A stretch of 54,789 nt of DNA from Saprospirales bacterium. Its GTDB lineage: Bacteria; Bacteroidota; Bacteroidia; Chitinophagales; UBA8649. Below the pieces are notes generated by a model. It saw only the letters and a program-made list of their open reading frames with translations. It did not search any database and was not told the origin of the DNA. Positions 9,348-17,839 of this stretch are shown here, piece after piece (position 1 is the stretch's first letter; each line of letters opens with the position of its first letter). Made by a program: the position numbers and the translations under genes. The DNA is taken from positions 33,977 to 88,765 of the forward strand of contig PAPS01000004.1 of the NCBI GenBank assembly GCA_002708985.1, given 5' to 3'.

Positions 9348-10052
9348 TTATATGGATTCAATAAGACGAAATCCCTTTCCATGTACATTGATGATTTCTA
9401 TTCTATCGTCTCTTTTAAGGTATTTCCTCAGCTTGGTGACATAGACATCCATGCTGCGGCCAGTAAAGTAACTATCGTTGCCCCATATATGTTTAAGAGC
9501 TACATCTCGGTTGAGCGTTTTGTTTTTATGCTGCGCAAGCAGCCTCAATAAGTCACCCTCTTTAGTCGTAAGCTTTTTTTTATCACCTTTTATGGATAGG
9601 ATTCGCGTGTCATGCGCATATGTATAATCTCCAATTTCAAAATGCAAGGTTTCATCTGGAGGGTTTTTCTCAAGAAAAATTCGCCGCATTACAGCATCTA
9701 CTCTTACACGTAGCTCATCTCGATCGAAGGGTTTAGTGATGTAGTCATCTGCACCAATTTCAAATCCAACTATTTTATCTTCTTTCAGCGACTTAGCGGT
9801 CAAGAAAATTATGGGAATTCTATAGTCTACTTCTCGTATTTGTTTGGCCAGTGTAAATCCATCCTTTAAGGGCATCATAACATCTAATATGCATATATCG
9901 AAGTCATCTTTTGAGAAGGATCCCCATGCTTTTTCTCCATTTTCGAAAAGTTCTACTGTATGGCCGTGCAGTTCCAAGGAGTCCTTAAGTACCATTCCGA
10001 GGTTGGGATCATCTTCTGCCAAAAGAATCCTGTATTGCATGTCGATATTCAT
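9348..10052 (-). CDS. OmpR/PhoB-family response regulator
   Basis: A 234-residue two-component regulator. The receiver domain has LLAEDDPN (acidic pair), the phospho-acceptor Asp57 in CILDVMMP, a switch Thr in FLTAK and the conserved Lys in DDYITKPF. The C-terminal winged-helix DNA-binding domain ends with GRSMDVYVTKLRKYL and INVHGKGFRLIE. The ATG overlaps the stop of the upstream kinase by one base, so the two form a co-translated pair. A second in-frame ATG at 10040 would also give a full receiver. Similar in type to RprY-like regulators of Bacteroidota; target genes are unknown. Confidence 0.93.
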   Translation of the reverse strand: MNIDMQYRILLAEDDPNLGMVLKDSLELHGHTVELFENGEKAWGSFSKDDFDICILDVMMPLKDGFTLAKQIREVDYRIPIIFLTAKSLKEDKIVGFEIGADDYITKPFDRDELRVRVDAVMRRIFLEKNPPDETLHFEIGDYTYAHDTRILSIKGDKKKLTTKEGDLLRLLAQHKNKTLNRDVALKHIWGNDSYFTGRSMDVYVTKLRKYLKRDDRIEIINVHGKGFRLIESI

Positions 10053-11548
10053 TACTTCTCGTTGTTTAATGGGAAAATTAAGGTAAATTCTGCGAATTGG
10101 CCCTCTTCACTTTCAACACGAATACTTCCAGCATGTCGTTCAGTCATTGCTTTAACATAGCTCAGGCCAAGTCCAAATCCTTTAACATTATGGATGTTGC
10201 CGGAAGATTCTCTAAAAAAGGCATCGAATATATGCCGTTGTACTGACGATGACATGCCTATTCCATTATCCCGAATGACAATTTCTAAAAACTTTTGATT
10301 ACTTCTAGTGGTAACGGCTATTGTTAGTTCATCCTCACTGTATTTGATGGCATTATCGTAGAGATTGGAAAACAAATTGTATAGGTGCTGTTCGTCGCCA
10401 TATATTATGTGATTGGCAGCTTGTCGATCTTCGGTAAGTACTCCATTCGCCGCTTCGATACGCAGCTTATAGCTAGATTTCAGTTTGTCTAGGATATGAT
10501 GGACGTCCACCTCCTTCATATTTAACTTAATCGAACCCTGCTCTAGCTGAGCCACTTGAAGGACTTTTTCGATATGACCTCCGAGGCGAAGATTTTCCTC
10601 TTTAATAATATCGGCATATTTTATGACCTTATCTGATGCTCTGACCACGTTATCCTCATGTAGCATTTGGCTAGCGATACCGATTGTAGCTACTGGGGTT
10701 TTTAGCTCATGCGTCATGTTATTGATAAAAGCTGTTTTTAAGTCAGATATTTTCCGCTGCCGAAGAATAGTAATCACAGAAAAAACAAAGCCAACCGAAA
10801 CAAACAGTATGAGTACAACTGAAGTAACAATAAACAAGAGATTCTGATACCATATAAACTGATTCCGGTTGTTGACCAAAACAATGAGTTTACCATGATA
10901 GGATCCGGTAAGTTCGTTTTTAAAAACTAGGCGTTCAAAGTAATTCTCATTTTCCTTAGCAGATGGAGAAAGTTTCATGCCTCCGTATGGTCTCGTTGAC
11001 GACTTTAAACTGTAAGACATCGTCAGGGATCGTTCTTTTAATCTTGCATCTAACAATTCTTGTATCAATTCATCAGTGACCTCAGGCTGTTTCCTTTTTA
11101 AATCATTGGTTTTTGTGGACAAAACGTTCTGGAGATCTTGATTGATCAGTACGCTTTGCGAACTGCGCGATTTCAAATCTTGAAAAAGTTGTAAAATGGC
11201 TAAATCCCCTTCGCTGCTGTCACCTAATAATTCAAAGGTATGTACTGCTTTTTCTTCTTTGAGAAAAATGGTAAAGTCAAAAATAGCTTGTAGGTTGGCC
11301 AAGACAAGGGAATCTCTTCGGATACTATCTGCGTCCATTGCGGAATCCACCGCGCTGTTAACAAAGGGACTATAATCGTAAAATTTTAAGTCCTCACTGA
11401 CCTCAGCAAGGACATCGTTCATCTGATCTTCGAAGACCTTTTGGCTTTGGGTCATGCCGTTTATCAGAAGTATCGATTGATTGACAATGAGCCCGGCCAT
11501 TACTACAGTTAGAAGAATAGCGAGAGCATATATTCGTTGTTTAGTCAT
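10052..11548 (-). CDS. membrane sensor histidine kinase
   Basis: A 498-residue kinase and partner of the following regulator. Transmembrane helices lie at about residues 7-29 and 233-261 and enclose a helical periplasmic sensor region of about 200 residues. The dimerisation/phospho-acceptor segment NNMTHELKTPVA carries His280; the ATPase domain has an N box (NLYDNAIKYS), G1 (IRDNGIGM), an F box (IFDAFFRESSG) and G2 (GFGLGLSYVK). The N-terminal sensor matches no ligand-binding family I can name, so the signal is unknown. It is the first gene of the minus-strand series, preceded by a 108-nt gap shared with the divergent S41 protease gene. Confidence 0.93.
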   Translation of the reverse strand: MTKQRIYALAILLTVVMAGLIVNQSILLINGMTQSQKVFEDQMNDVLAEVSEDLKFYDYSPFVNSAVDSAMDADSIRRDSLVLANLQAIFDFTIFLKEEKAVHTFELLGDSSEGDLAILQLFQDLKSRSSQSVLINQDLQNVLSTKTNDLKRKQPEVTDELIQELLDARLKERSLTMSYSLKSSTRPYGGMKLSPSAKENENYFERLVFKNELTGSYHGKLIVLVNNRNQFIWYQNLLFIVTSVVLILFVSVGFVFSVITILRQRKISDLKTAFINNMTHELKTPVATIGIASQMLHEDNVVRASDKVIKYADIIKEENLRLGGHIEKVLQVAQLEQGSIKLNMKEVDVHHILDKLKSSYKLRIEAANGVLTEDRQAANHIIYGDEQHLYNLFSNLYDNAIKYSEDELTIAVTTRSNQKFLEIVIRDNGIGMSSSVQRHIFDAFFRESSGNIHNVKGFGLGLSYVKAMTERHAGSIRVESEEGQFAEFTLIFPLNNEK

Positions 11549-11656
11549 GGTCTACTGAACTAGAAACGTCAAAAAGTAGTTTTTGTAAATGTAGTTAATG
11601 TTTGAATTGATGTAAATATCGATTTCATGGTCGTACTTTCGAAAAGCCTTTAATAT

Positions 11657-13405
11657 ATGTTGTCGCGTTTATCTAGTACAATACTTATACCGTTTTTGGT
11701 TTTCGCCTCTCTTTTGCTAGGAGCTCTTTTTGGCTACAGGATGGGCTTTTTTGCCCCGATGAAGCCTGAAGGGACAGGATGGTTTTATGAAGAGGTGTTT
11801 TTTCAGATCAATGAAAATTTTGTGGATGATATTGATTTGGACCAATACAAGACGACAGGGGCAAAGAGCGTTGTTGAAAGCATTCCACATGGCGAGTATT
11901 ATTCCATCGAAGAAGCAGAGAAAGAAAGCCAATCTTTTGAGGGACGATATGAAGGCATTGGTATACAGTTTTCCATTCTAAACGACACCATTTTTGTGGT
12001 GAATACTTTGCGTGGTGGGCCTAGTGAACGTTTAGGGATTCAGTCTGCCGATAGAATCGTAGAAGTAGAAGGACAGAATGTTGCCGGCGCTGGGATAACT
12101 CAAGATTCTGTAGTTAGCCTGCTTATGGGGCCTCGAAATACGAAGGTTAATGTTTCAATCATGAGGAGGGATTCAGTATTTCCGCTTTCGATTCAACGTG
12201 GCTCGATTGCCACACCAACGGTCTCCCTTTCCTACATGGCTGATGCCTCTGTGGGATACATAAAAGTTGATATGTTTGGCGCGTACACGCATGAGGAATT
12301 TAGTCGTGCGATTGAAAAGCTACAACAGCAAGGAATGTCTAAGCTGATTGTCGATCTTCGAAACAATGGAGGGGGATATCTTGATCAAGCGATTAAAATG
12401 CTCGATGAATGTATAGAGGATAACCGATTACTCTTGTATACTGAAGGCCGAAAACGCAAGCGCAAGGATTATTTCTCCACGCGACCAGGTGTTTTTGAGG
12501 ATGGTGAGTTGGTTGTTTTGACCAATAGTATGTCCGCTTCAGCAAGCGAGATTTTTGCAGGAGCAATTCAAGATTGGGATCGTGGATTAGTGATAGGGCA
12601 ACGAACTTTTGGTAAAGGACTCGTACAAGAAGAATTCACCTTATCGAATGGCGATGTTATGCGGCTACCTGTAAGTAAGTATTATATGCCTTCTGGGCGT
12701 TGCGTTCAGAAGCCTTACAAAGGAAAGGATGCCTACGAATATAACTTAGAGATTGTCGACCGATTTGAATCCGATGAGATTGTGGATTCCTCGGCGATTA
12801 CGCTTGATGATAGCACTGAGTATTTTACATTGATTGAAGGACGAACAGTCTACGGAGGGGGTGGAGTTATTCCCGACGTGTTTATTGCAATGGATACGGG
12901 AAGAGTCCCCTTTTACAATGCTTTTCTGAGAGATGCTTCGTATTCCTATTTCTCCAAGCACCGGGAGGCCATCATAGAACAATGGAAAGATAATTCAGAT
13001 GCCTTTTTTGCAGATAGCACTTGGGCCTTGCTCACCGTCTTCTCTGATACAACCATTCAATCGCTCTCAAAAGAAGATAGAGATTGGACAAATGCTAGCT
13101 TACAAAATCTTTATGCGGGAATGATATGGATGGGTAATATTAACCGTGTTGCCTTGCACAAAGTAGACAGGCATTTTCAAGAAGCAAAACGTGTGCTAAA
13201 GCAGTATGAGTACGCGCTCTATCAATCCAATAACAAGGAGGATTACGAGACAACTGGTGCTTCAATTTATGAACGTGAGTCTGAAGATTATGCCAAAGAG
13301 TATTCTCTACAACCCTTCTGGATGCGAATGGGATTACTTGGCGCAGCAACCCTTCTCTTAGGAGGTCTATTGTTTTCTAGGGGATCTAGTAAAGTATCAA
13401 AATGA
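11657..13405 (+). CDS. S41-family C-terminal processing peptidase (CtpA-like)
   Basis: A 582-residue periplasmic or membrane-anchored serine protease that trims or degrades envelope proteins from their C-termini. It has an N-terminal membrane anchor (about residues 8-27) and a PDZ domain (about 90-175; FEGRYEGIGIQF to RGSIATPTVSL). The catalytic S41 core has the serine in TNSMSASASEIFAGA and the lysine in GQRTFGKGLVQ. A long C-terminal extension ends in a second hydrophobic segment (MGLLGAATLLLGGLLF), so both ends may be membrane-anchored. The SCO1 gene overlaps its stop by 4 nt (ATGA). A TACTTTCG at 11634, one mismatch from the Bacteroidota -7 box, is a weak promoter candidate. Confidence 0.92.
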   Translation: MLSRLSSTILIPFLVFASLLLGALFGYRMGFFAPMKPEGTGWFYEEVFFQINENFVDDIDLDQYKTTGAKSVVESIPHGEYYSIEEAEKESQSFEGRYEGIGIQFSILNDTIFVVNTLRGGPSERLGIQSADRIVEVEGQNVAGAGITQDSVVSLLMGPRNTKVNVSIMRRDSVFPLSIQRGSIATPTVSLSYMADASVGYIKVDMFGAYTHEEFSRAIEKLQQQGMSKLIVDLRNNGGGYLDQAIKMLDECIEDNRLLLYTEGRKRKRKDYFSTRPGVFEDGELVVLTNSMSASASEIFAGAIQDWDRGLVIGQRTFGKGLVQEEFTLSNGDVMRLPVSKYYMPSGRCVQKPYKGKDAYEYNLEIVDRFESDEIVDSSAITLDDSTEYFTLIEGRTVYGGGGVIPDVFIAMDTGRVPFYNAFLRDASYSYFSKHREAIIEQWKDNSDAFFADSTWALLTVFSDTTIQSLSKEDRDWTNASLQNLYAGMIWMGNINRVALHKVDRHFQEAKRVLKQYEYALYQSNNKEDYETTGASIYERESEDYAKEYSLQPFWMRMGLLGAATLLLGGLLFSRGSSKVSK

Positions 13406-14004
13406 CTAAGTATTTACCATTGCTATGTCTGAGTTTATGGATGTTTCATGGTTGTGATAAAGAGTGTGACGTGGAGATCACAGCATATCAATTTGCCTAT
13501 CCGCAACCCCTTCCATCTTTTACATTGGAAAGTGCCTTTGGCCAATCAACGGTTAGTCAAAAAGATTTTGCAAATCGTTATGTTGTATTGGATTTCTTTT
13601 TCACCTCCTGTCCCTCAATTTGTCCGAAGATGTCGATGAATATGCAGCGTATTCAACAAGAATTAAAAGGTACAGACGGATTTTCTTTAGTTTCCATTTC
13701 AATTGATGAGCGTAGAGATAATGTTCAGAGATTACGTGAATATGCTGCCTTGTACGAAGCAGATACGAGCACGTGGTCTTTTCTTCGCGGAAGTAGAGAA
13801 GAAGTGTTTAGCCTAGCCGATGCGCTCAAAATAGGAGTATCGGAGAGTGATCTACCGACTTCAGGTGGATTTGACCATAGTGGGACTTTTCTTGTAGTAA
13901 CACCGGGTCAAAAGGTTACCTACTATGTTACGGGGGATGGTACAGAAGATCACGAGGTCGATGATTTGATTTGTTTTTTAAAACAAGCTTTAACCGATTA
14001 CTAG
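13402..14004 (+). CDS. SCO1/SenC-family copper chaperone/thioredoxin-like lipoprotein
   Basis: A 200-residue protein that in this family delivers copper to, or reduces, the CuA site of cytochrome oxidase. The N-terminus is a lipoprotein signal with lipobox W-M-F-H-G-C (Cys18). The thioredoxin fold carries the C-x3-C motif (TSCPSICPKMS) and the distal copper-ligand histidine in GFDHSGTFLVV, so the metal site is intact. The start overlaps the protease stop by 4 nt; the cytochrome c gene follows at once, which fits a role in respiratory-chain assembly. Confidence 0.9.
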   Translation: MTKYLPLLCLSLWMFHGCDKECDVEITAYQFAYPQPLPSFTLESAFGQSTVSQKDFANRYVVLDFFFTSCPSICPKMSMNMQRIQQELKGTDGFSLVSISIDERRDNVQRLREYAALYEADTSTWSFLRGSREEVFSLADALKIGVSESDLPTSGGFDHSGTFLVVTPGQKVTYYVTGDGTEDHEVDDLICFLKQALTDY

Positions 14005-14056
14005 TATGGAGGCGGGCAGAAAGATGGATTATAAAGAGGGAGACCTAGGAGGGAGG

Positions 14057-14479
14057 ATGCGCAAATTTATTTTAGGGGGGGTAGCATTTCTAGCGCTCTT
14101 TGCCCTAGGAGCTGTTATTGTCCAGATTCAACAAGGAAACATCAATTCAAGATATGATGGACAAATAGTATATGAGAAAAACTGTCAATCTTGTCATGGT
14201 GATAACGGCCAAGGAGGATTAGCCGATGAAGAAGGAAACCTTGGTTTTCCTGCACTGAACAATGGAGATTGGTATAACCGACCAAACTTTTCTGTACCTT
14301 GCATCGTGAAGCACGGGAAGGTCAATATGCAAGATTCAACATTAATCATGCTTGGTTACCCCGATTTAAGTGCTACGGATGTAGCTAACCTTATGAACTT
14401 CATGAATGAAAACTGGTATCCCAACGAGGCCTTAGTAACGCCTCTGGATATCGAGACAACGTGGAGGAATTGTAAATAA
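14057..14479 (+). CDS. monoheme cytochrome c
   Basis: Secreted or membrane-anchored class I cytochrome c of 141 residues. After an N-terminal hydrophobic segment (FILGGVAFLALFALGAV) comes one heme site, NCQSCHGDNGQGG, and a later Met-containing stretch (KVNMQDSTLIMLGYPDLS) that can supply the axial ligand. The start at 14057 is chosen because AGGAGGGAGG lies immediately before it, a strong ribosome site; ATGs at 14006 and 14024 are also in frame and would add a hydrophilic leader. It sits directly behind the SCO1 gene, which suggests a joint electron-transport role. Confidence 0.85.
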   Translation: MRKFILGGVAFLALFALGAVIVQIQQGNINSRYDGQIVYEKNCQSCHGDNGQGGLADEEGNLGFPALNNGDWYNRPNFSVPCIVKHGKVNMQDSTLIMLGYPDLSATDVANLMNFMNENWYPNEALVTPLDIETTWRNCK

Positions 14480-14482
14480 ATA

Positions 14483-15754
14483 ATGTTGAATACAACAGAT
14501 AATAATGGGAATCAATCTAATGGATTTACTTCCCTCAAGTTGGGAGAGCCCATTCAAAAGGCGATTGCCAAACTGGGATATACTCATCCTACACCCATTC
14601 AGAGCCAAGCCATCCCGCATGTTTTAGAAAACAAAGATGTCTTGGGTATCGCACAGACAGGTACAGGAAAAACCGCTGCATTTAGTTTGCCGATTCTCCA
14701 GCGTTTATTGGGAAGAGAAAAGGCTCCTGAAAATACGACCCCACAAAAACCGGTAGTATTGATACTTGCTCCGACAAGGGAGTTGGCCCTTCAGATTGAG
14801 GATAACATAAAGCTTTTTTCCAAGGAGATGAAGCTCCAGATGGCTACTGTATTTGGTGGTATACCAAAACGAAAGCAAATCAATAAGATTAAGCGCGGGG
14901 TTGCATTGATTATTGCCACTCCTGGCCGTCTATTGGATTTAAATCAAATGAAAATTTTGGATTTAAGTGAAGTACAGGTTCTCGTCTTAGATGAGGCTGA
15001 TCGAATGATGGATATGGGCTTTACCAAGGATATGACACGCATCGTGCGAAAGATCCCCAAGATTCGTCAAACGCTCTTTTTTAGTGCGACGATGTCCCCT
15101 GATATCCTCCAACTATCTCAGCATATGTTGCATAAACCGGTAAGGGTGGAAGTAAGCCCCGAATCGACCACGGCGGAGAAAGTGGATGATAGGGTGCTCT
15201 ACACGGTAGATAATAAAAAGCGCGAGACTACCCTGGAGCTTTTAGAATATGAAGGCATTGATGATTGCCTGATTTTTACGCGTACTAAAATTGGAGCTGA
15301 TAAACTTGAGCGTTTTCTGAAAAGAAAACAGAAAAGTGTTCTTGCTTTACACGGTGATAAGACACAAAATGCTCGTCAAAAGGCCTTAAAGAGCTTTAAG
15401 GAGGGTAAGTGTAAAATTCTTGTAGCAACGGATGTAGCTTCTCGTGGTATTGATATAAGCAATCTCTCTTGTGTTATTAATTATGATGTGCCTAATGAAC
15501 CCGAAGCCTATATTCACCGAGTAGGAAGAACAGGACGGGCAGGGAAAGAGGGCAAAGCCTTTACGCTGTGTACTGTGAATGATCGCGAATTTTGGCGTAA
15601 AATTGAACTTCTTGTTGGACATAAGGTCAAAGAATATCATGGACATTCTAATCCAATGTCAGCAAACGATAGAGACCGAATGGATGGTAAGATTAAAATG
15701 TTACCCAATCGCGGCAAACCAGCCTTCAGACGTGGTCTCAAGCGAAGACGATAG
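14483..15754 (+). CDS. DEAD-box ATP-dependent RNA helicase (RhlE-like)
   Basis: A 423-residue helicase with all core motifs: Q motif (YTHPTPIQSQAIP), motif I (AQTGTGKTAAF), Ia (PTRELALQ), Ib (ATPGRLLD), II (DEADRMMDMGF), III (FFSATMS), IV (LIFTRTK), V (VATDVASRGIDI) and VI (HRVGRTGRAG). A short basic C-terminal tail (RGKPAFRRGLKRRR) is typical of RNA-binding tails in RhlE-type proteins. Cytoplasmic RNA remodelling, for example ribosome assembly or mRNA turnover. It starts 3 nt after the cytochrome gene but shares no obvious pathway with it. Confidence 0.92.
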   Translation: MLNTTDNNGNQSNGFTSLKLGEPIQKAIAKLGYTHPTPIQSQAIPHVLENKDVLGIAQTGTGKTAAFSLPILQRLLGREKAPENTTPQKPVVLILAPTRELALQIEDNIKLFSKEMKLQMATVFGGIPKRKQINKIKRGVALIIATPGRLLDLNQMKILDLSEVQVLVLDEADRMMDMGFTKDMTRIVRKIPKIRQTLFFSATMSPDILQLSQHMLHKPVRVEVSPESTTAEKVDDRVLYTVDNKKRETTLELLEYEGIDDCLIFTRTKIGADKLERFLKRKQKSVLALHGDKTQNARQKALKSFKEGKCKILVATDVASRGIDISNLSCVINYDVPNEPEAYIHRVGRTGRAGKEGKAFTLCTVNDREFWRKIELLVGHKVKEYHGHSNPMSANDRDRMDGKIKMLPNRGKPAFRRGLKRRR

Positions 15755-15768
15755 TCTTTTGGTTAGGC

Positions 15769-15780
15769 TAAGCTAGCTTA
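15769..15780. repeat. perfect 12-bp palindrome TAAGCTAGCTTA
   Basis: Inverted repeat in the 165-nt gap between the helicase and fbaB. It could be a small stem after the helicase stop or an operator for fbaB. No run of T follows, so I do not call it a terminator. Nothing else recognisable was seen in this gap. Confidence 0.4.
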
Positions 15781-15919
15781 ATAATATACATGATGTTATC
15801 TGGCTCTATAAGCAGATGCATATCCAAGACTTGTTGTATCCACAATGTCAACACACTCTTGACTGTAAATACTAAGAAAGTACAGGGCTTTCCTTAATTT
15901 CGTTTTTAATCTAAAAACT

Positions 15920-16978
15920 ATGCGAAAAAAGATAACCGAACTTTTAGGCGCTGAGAAAGCAGCTTTGCTTTTGGATTTTAACTCACCAGCGGTTTCAAAA
16001 GCTGATATCCATCTTCCAGGTAAGGACCATGTAGATGAACAGTGGGTCTTAAGCAATCGAAGCCCCCAAACTTTGAGATCATTGCAGCAGTTATTTGACA
16101 CAGGGAGAATGGGTGGAACGGGATACGTCGGGATTTTACCGGTAGACCAAGGACTCGAGCATACTGCTGGAGCTAGTTTCTCTCCAAATCCTTTATACTT
16201 CGATCCAAAAGGAATTCTCGATCTTGCTGTAGAGTCGGGCTGTAATGGCGTTGCTTCTTCATTTGGTGTATTAGCCTCAATGTCGAGAAGGTATGCTCAC
16301 AAGATTCCATTTATTGTTAAAATTAATCACAATGAGCTGATATCATATCCTAATGGCTACGACCAAGTGATGTTTGGTAAAGTTCAAGACGCATGGAATT
16401 TGGGGGCTGCTGGGGTCGGAGCAACGATTTATTTTGGTTCTGAAAACACGCGCCGACAAATTATTGAAGTTGCTGCGGCCTTTGAAGAAGCACATCGCCG
16501 AGGAATGTTTACCATTTTATGGTGTTATACAAGAAATGGTTCGTTTAAAGTTGACGGAGTGGATTATCACAGCTCAGCAGACCTAACGGGTCAAGCCAAT
16601 CATATTGGAGTAACTATCCAGGCAGATATTATTAAGCAAAAGCTGCCTACAAACAACGGTGGTTTCAAGGCAGTTGGCCATGGGAAAACACATCCTGATA
16701 TGTATGATAAACTTTGTTCTGACAACCCTATTGACCTATGTAGATATCAAGTGTTAAACTGCTACAAAGGTAGAGTCGGTCTTATCAACTCAGGAGGTGC
16801 CTCATCCGGATCATCTGACTTAGCGGAAGCGGTTGAAACGGCTATTGTTAACAAGCGTGCAGGAGGTATGGGGCTTATTCTTGGACGAAAAGCCTTCCAG
16901 AAGCCTTTTGGCGAAGGTGTGAAATTGTTACAAACAGTCCAAGATGTATATTTAAGTGATGACGTTACAATAGCATAG
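15920..16978 (+). CDS. fbaB: class I fructose-bisphosphate aldolase (FbaB type)
   Basis: A 352-residue DhnA/FbaB-type aldolase cleaving fructose-1,6-bisphosphate in glycolysis, or condensing triose phosphates in gluconeogenesis. It resembles E. coli FbaB along its whole length: [46 protein letters not shown], the Schiff-base lysine region ADIIKQKLP, and the phosphate-binding [12 protein letters not shown] and [12 protein letters not shown] loops. The start ATG at 15920 agrees with the family length. accD follows after 6 nt. Confidence 0.95.
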   Translation: MRKKITELLGAEKAALLLDFNSPAVSKADIHLPGKDHVDEQWVLSNRSPQTLRSLQQLFDTGRMGGTGYVGILPVDQGLEHTAGASFSPNPLYFDPKGILDLAVESGCNGVASSFGVLASMSRRYAHKIPFIVKINHNELISYPNGYDQVMFGKVQDAWNLGAAGVGATIYFGSENTRRQIIEVAAAFEEAHRRGMFTILWCYTRNGSFKVDGVDYHSSADLTGQANHIGVTIQADIIKQKLPTNNGGFKAVGHGKTHPDMYDKLCSDNPIDLCRYQVLNCYKGRVGLINSGGASSGSSDLAEAVETAIVNKRAGGMGLILGRKAFQKPFGEGVKLLQTVQDVYLSDDVTIA

Positions 16979-16984
16979 AGAGAA

Positions 16985-17839
16985 ATGGGTTGGTTTTCGC
17001 GAAATCAAAAGGGTATTCAAACTCCTACCGACAACAAAAAGGAGATGCCGGAAGGTCTCTGGAATAAGTGTAGTGCCTGTGGAGAACAGTCACCGATGTC
17101 AGAGCATGAGGCTAACCTCTGGGTTTGTGGAAGTTGCGATTTTCATGATCGCATAGCACCGAAGGATTATTTCGCTTTTTTATTTGATACTCGGCGCTAC
17201 AAGCTTTACTTCAATGAAGTTCAGCCAAAAAACGCTCTGCAGTTCGAGGATTTAAAGCCTTATGAACAACGTCTTAAGCAGGCTTTTGACAAAACAGATG
17301 CCAATGAGGCTGTACAAGTCGCTGTGGGTCGGATGGAGGGAAGAAGAGTGCTGATTGCTGCAATGGATTTTCGATTTATTGGTGGATCCATGGGGTCAGT
17401 AGTTGGGGAGCGTGTAGCACGCGGTATCGACTTCTGTATTGAAAACAAGATTCCGTGCATCATCATTTCTAAATCGGGTGGTGCTCGTATGATGGAGGCA
17501 GGTAATAGCTTAATGCAAATGATTAAGATAACAGCGAAGCTCAATGAGTTATCACAGGCTGGACTACCATATATTTCTTTGCTGACCGATCCAACAACAG
17601 GAGGTGTAACAGCATCTTTTGCCATGTTAGGTGACGTGAATGTAAGCGAGCCTGGAGCCTTGATTGCCTTTGCAGGTCCTCGAGTGGTCAAAGAGACGAT
17701 TAAGCAAGATCTTCCTGAAGGTTTTCAACGCGCTGAATTCCTCTTGGAGAAAGGGTTTCTTGATAAAATTATTCGAAGAGGAAATTTAAAAGAATCCTTG
17801 GCGCAGCTTCTTTCCTTTATGACGATAAAGGCTCGTTAG
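16985..17839 (+). CDS. accD: acetyl-CoA carboxylase carboxyltransferase subunit beta
   Basis: A 284-residue subunit that, with AccA, transfers the carboxyl group from biotin to acetyl-CoA to make malonyl-CoA. The N-terminal zinc finger is intact (CSACGEQSPMSEHEANL followed by C-x2-C in VCGSCDF). The crotonase-like core has FRFIGGSMGSVVGE, SGGARMMEAG and LTDPTTGGVTASFAMLG. It follows fbaB by 6 nt, which links carbon metabolism to fatty-acid synthesis. The stop codon overlaps that of the convergent RemB-like gene, leaving no room for a terminator. Confidence 0.95.
   Translation: MGWFSRNQKGIQTPTDNKKEMPEGLWNKCSACGEQSPMSEHEANLWVCGSCDFHDRIAPKDYFAFLFDTRRYKLYFNEVQPKNALQFEDLKPYEQRLKQAFDKTDANEAVQVAVGRMEGRRVLIAAMDFRFIGGSMGSVVGERVARGIDFCIENKIPCIIISKSGGARMMEAGNSLMQMIKITAKLNELSQAGLPYISLLTDPTTGGVTASFAMLGDVNVSEPGALIAFAGPRVVKETIKQDLPEGFQRAEFLLEKGFLDKIIRRGNLKESLAQLLSFMTIKAR

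Noticed and set aside
14006-14056. Upstream start for the cytochrome c gene
   Set aside because: Would place a 17-residue hydrophilic leader before the membrane segment, while an AGGAGGGAGG ribosome site directly precedes the ATG at 14057.
15895-15902. TAATTTCG before fbaB as a -7 promoter box
   Set aside because: One mismatch to consensus and the only TTG upstream is 33 nt away, too far for a -33 element.
17260-17691. 143-codon ORF on the minus strand of accD
   Set aside because: Shadow of the conserved accD frame with no recognisable domain.
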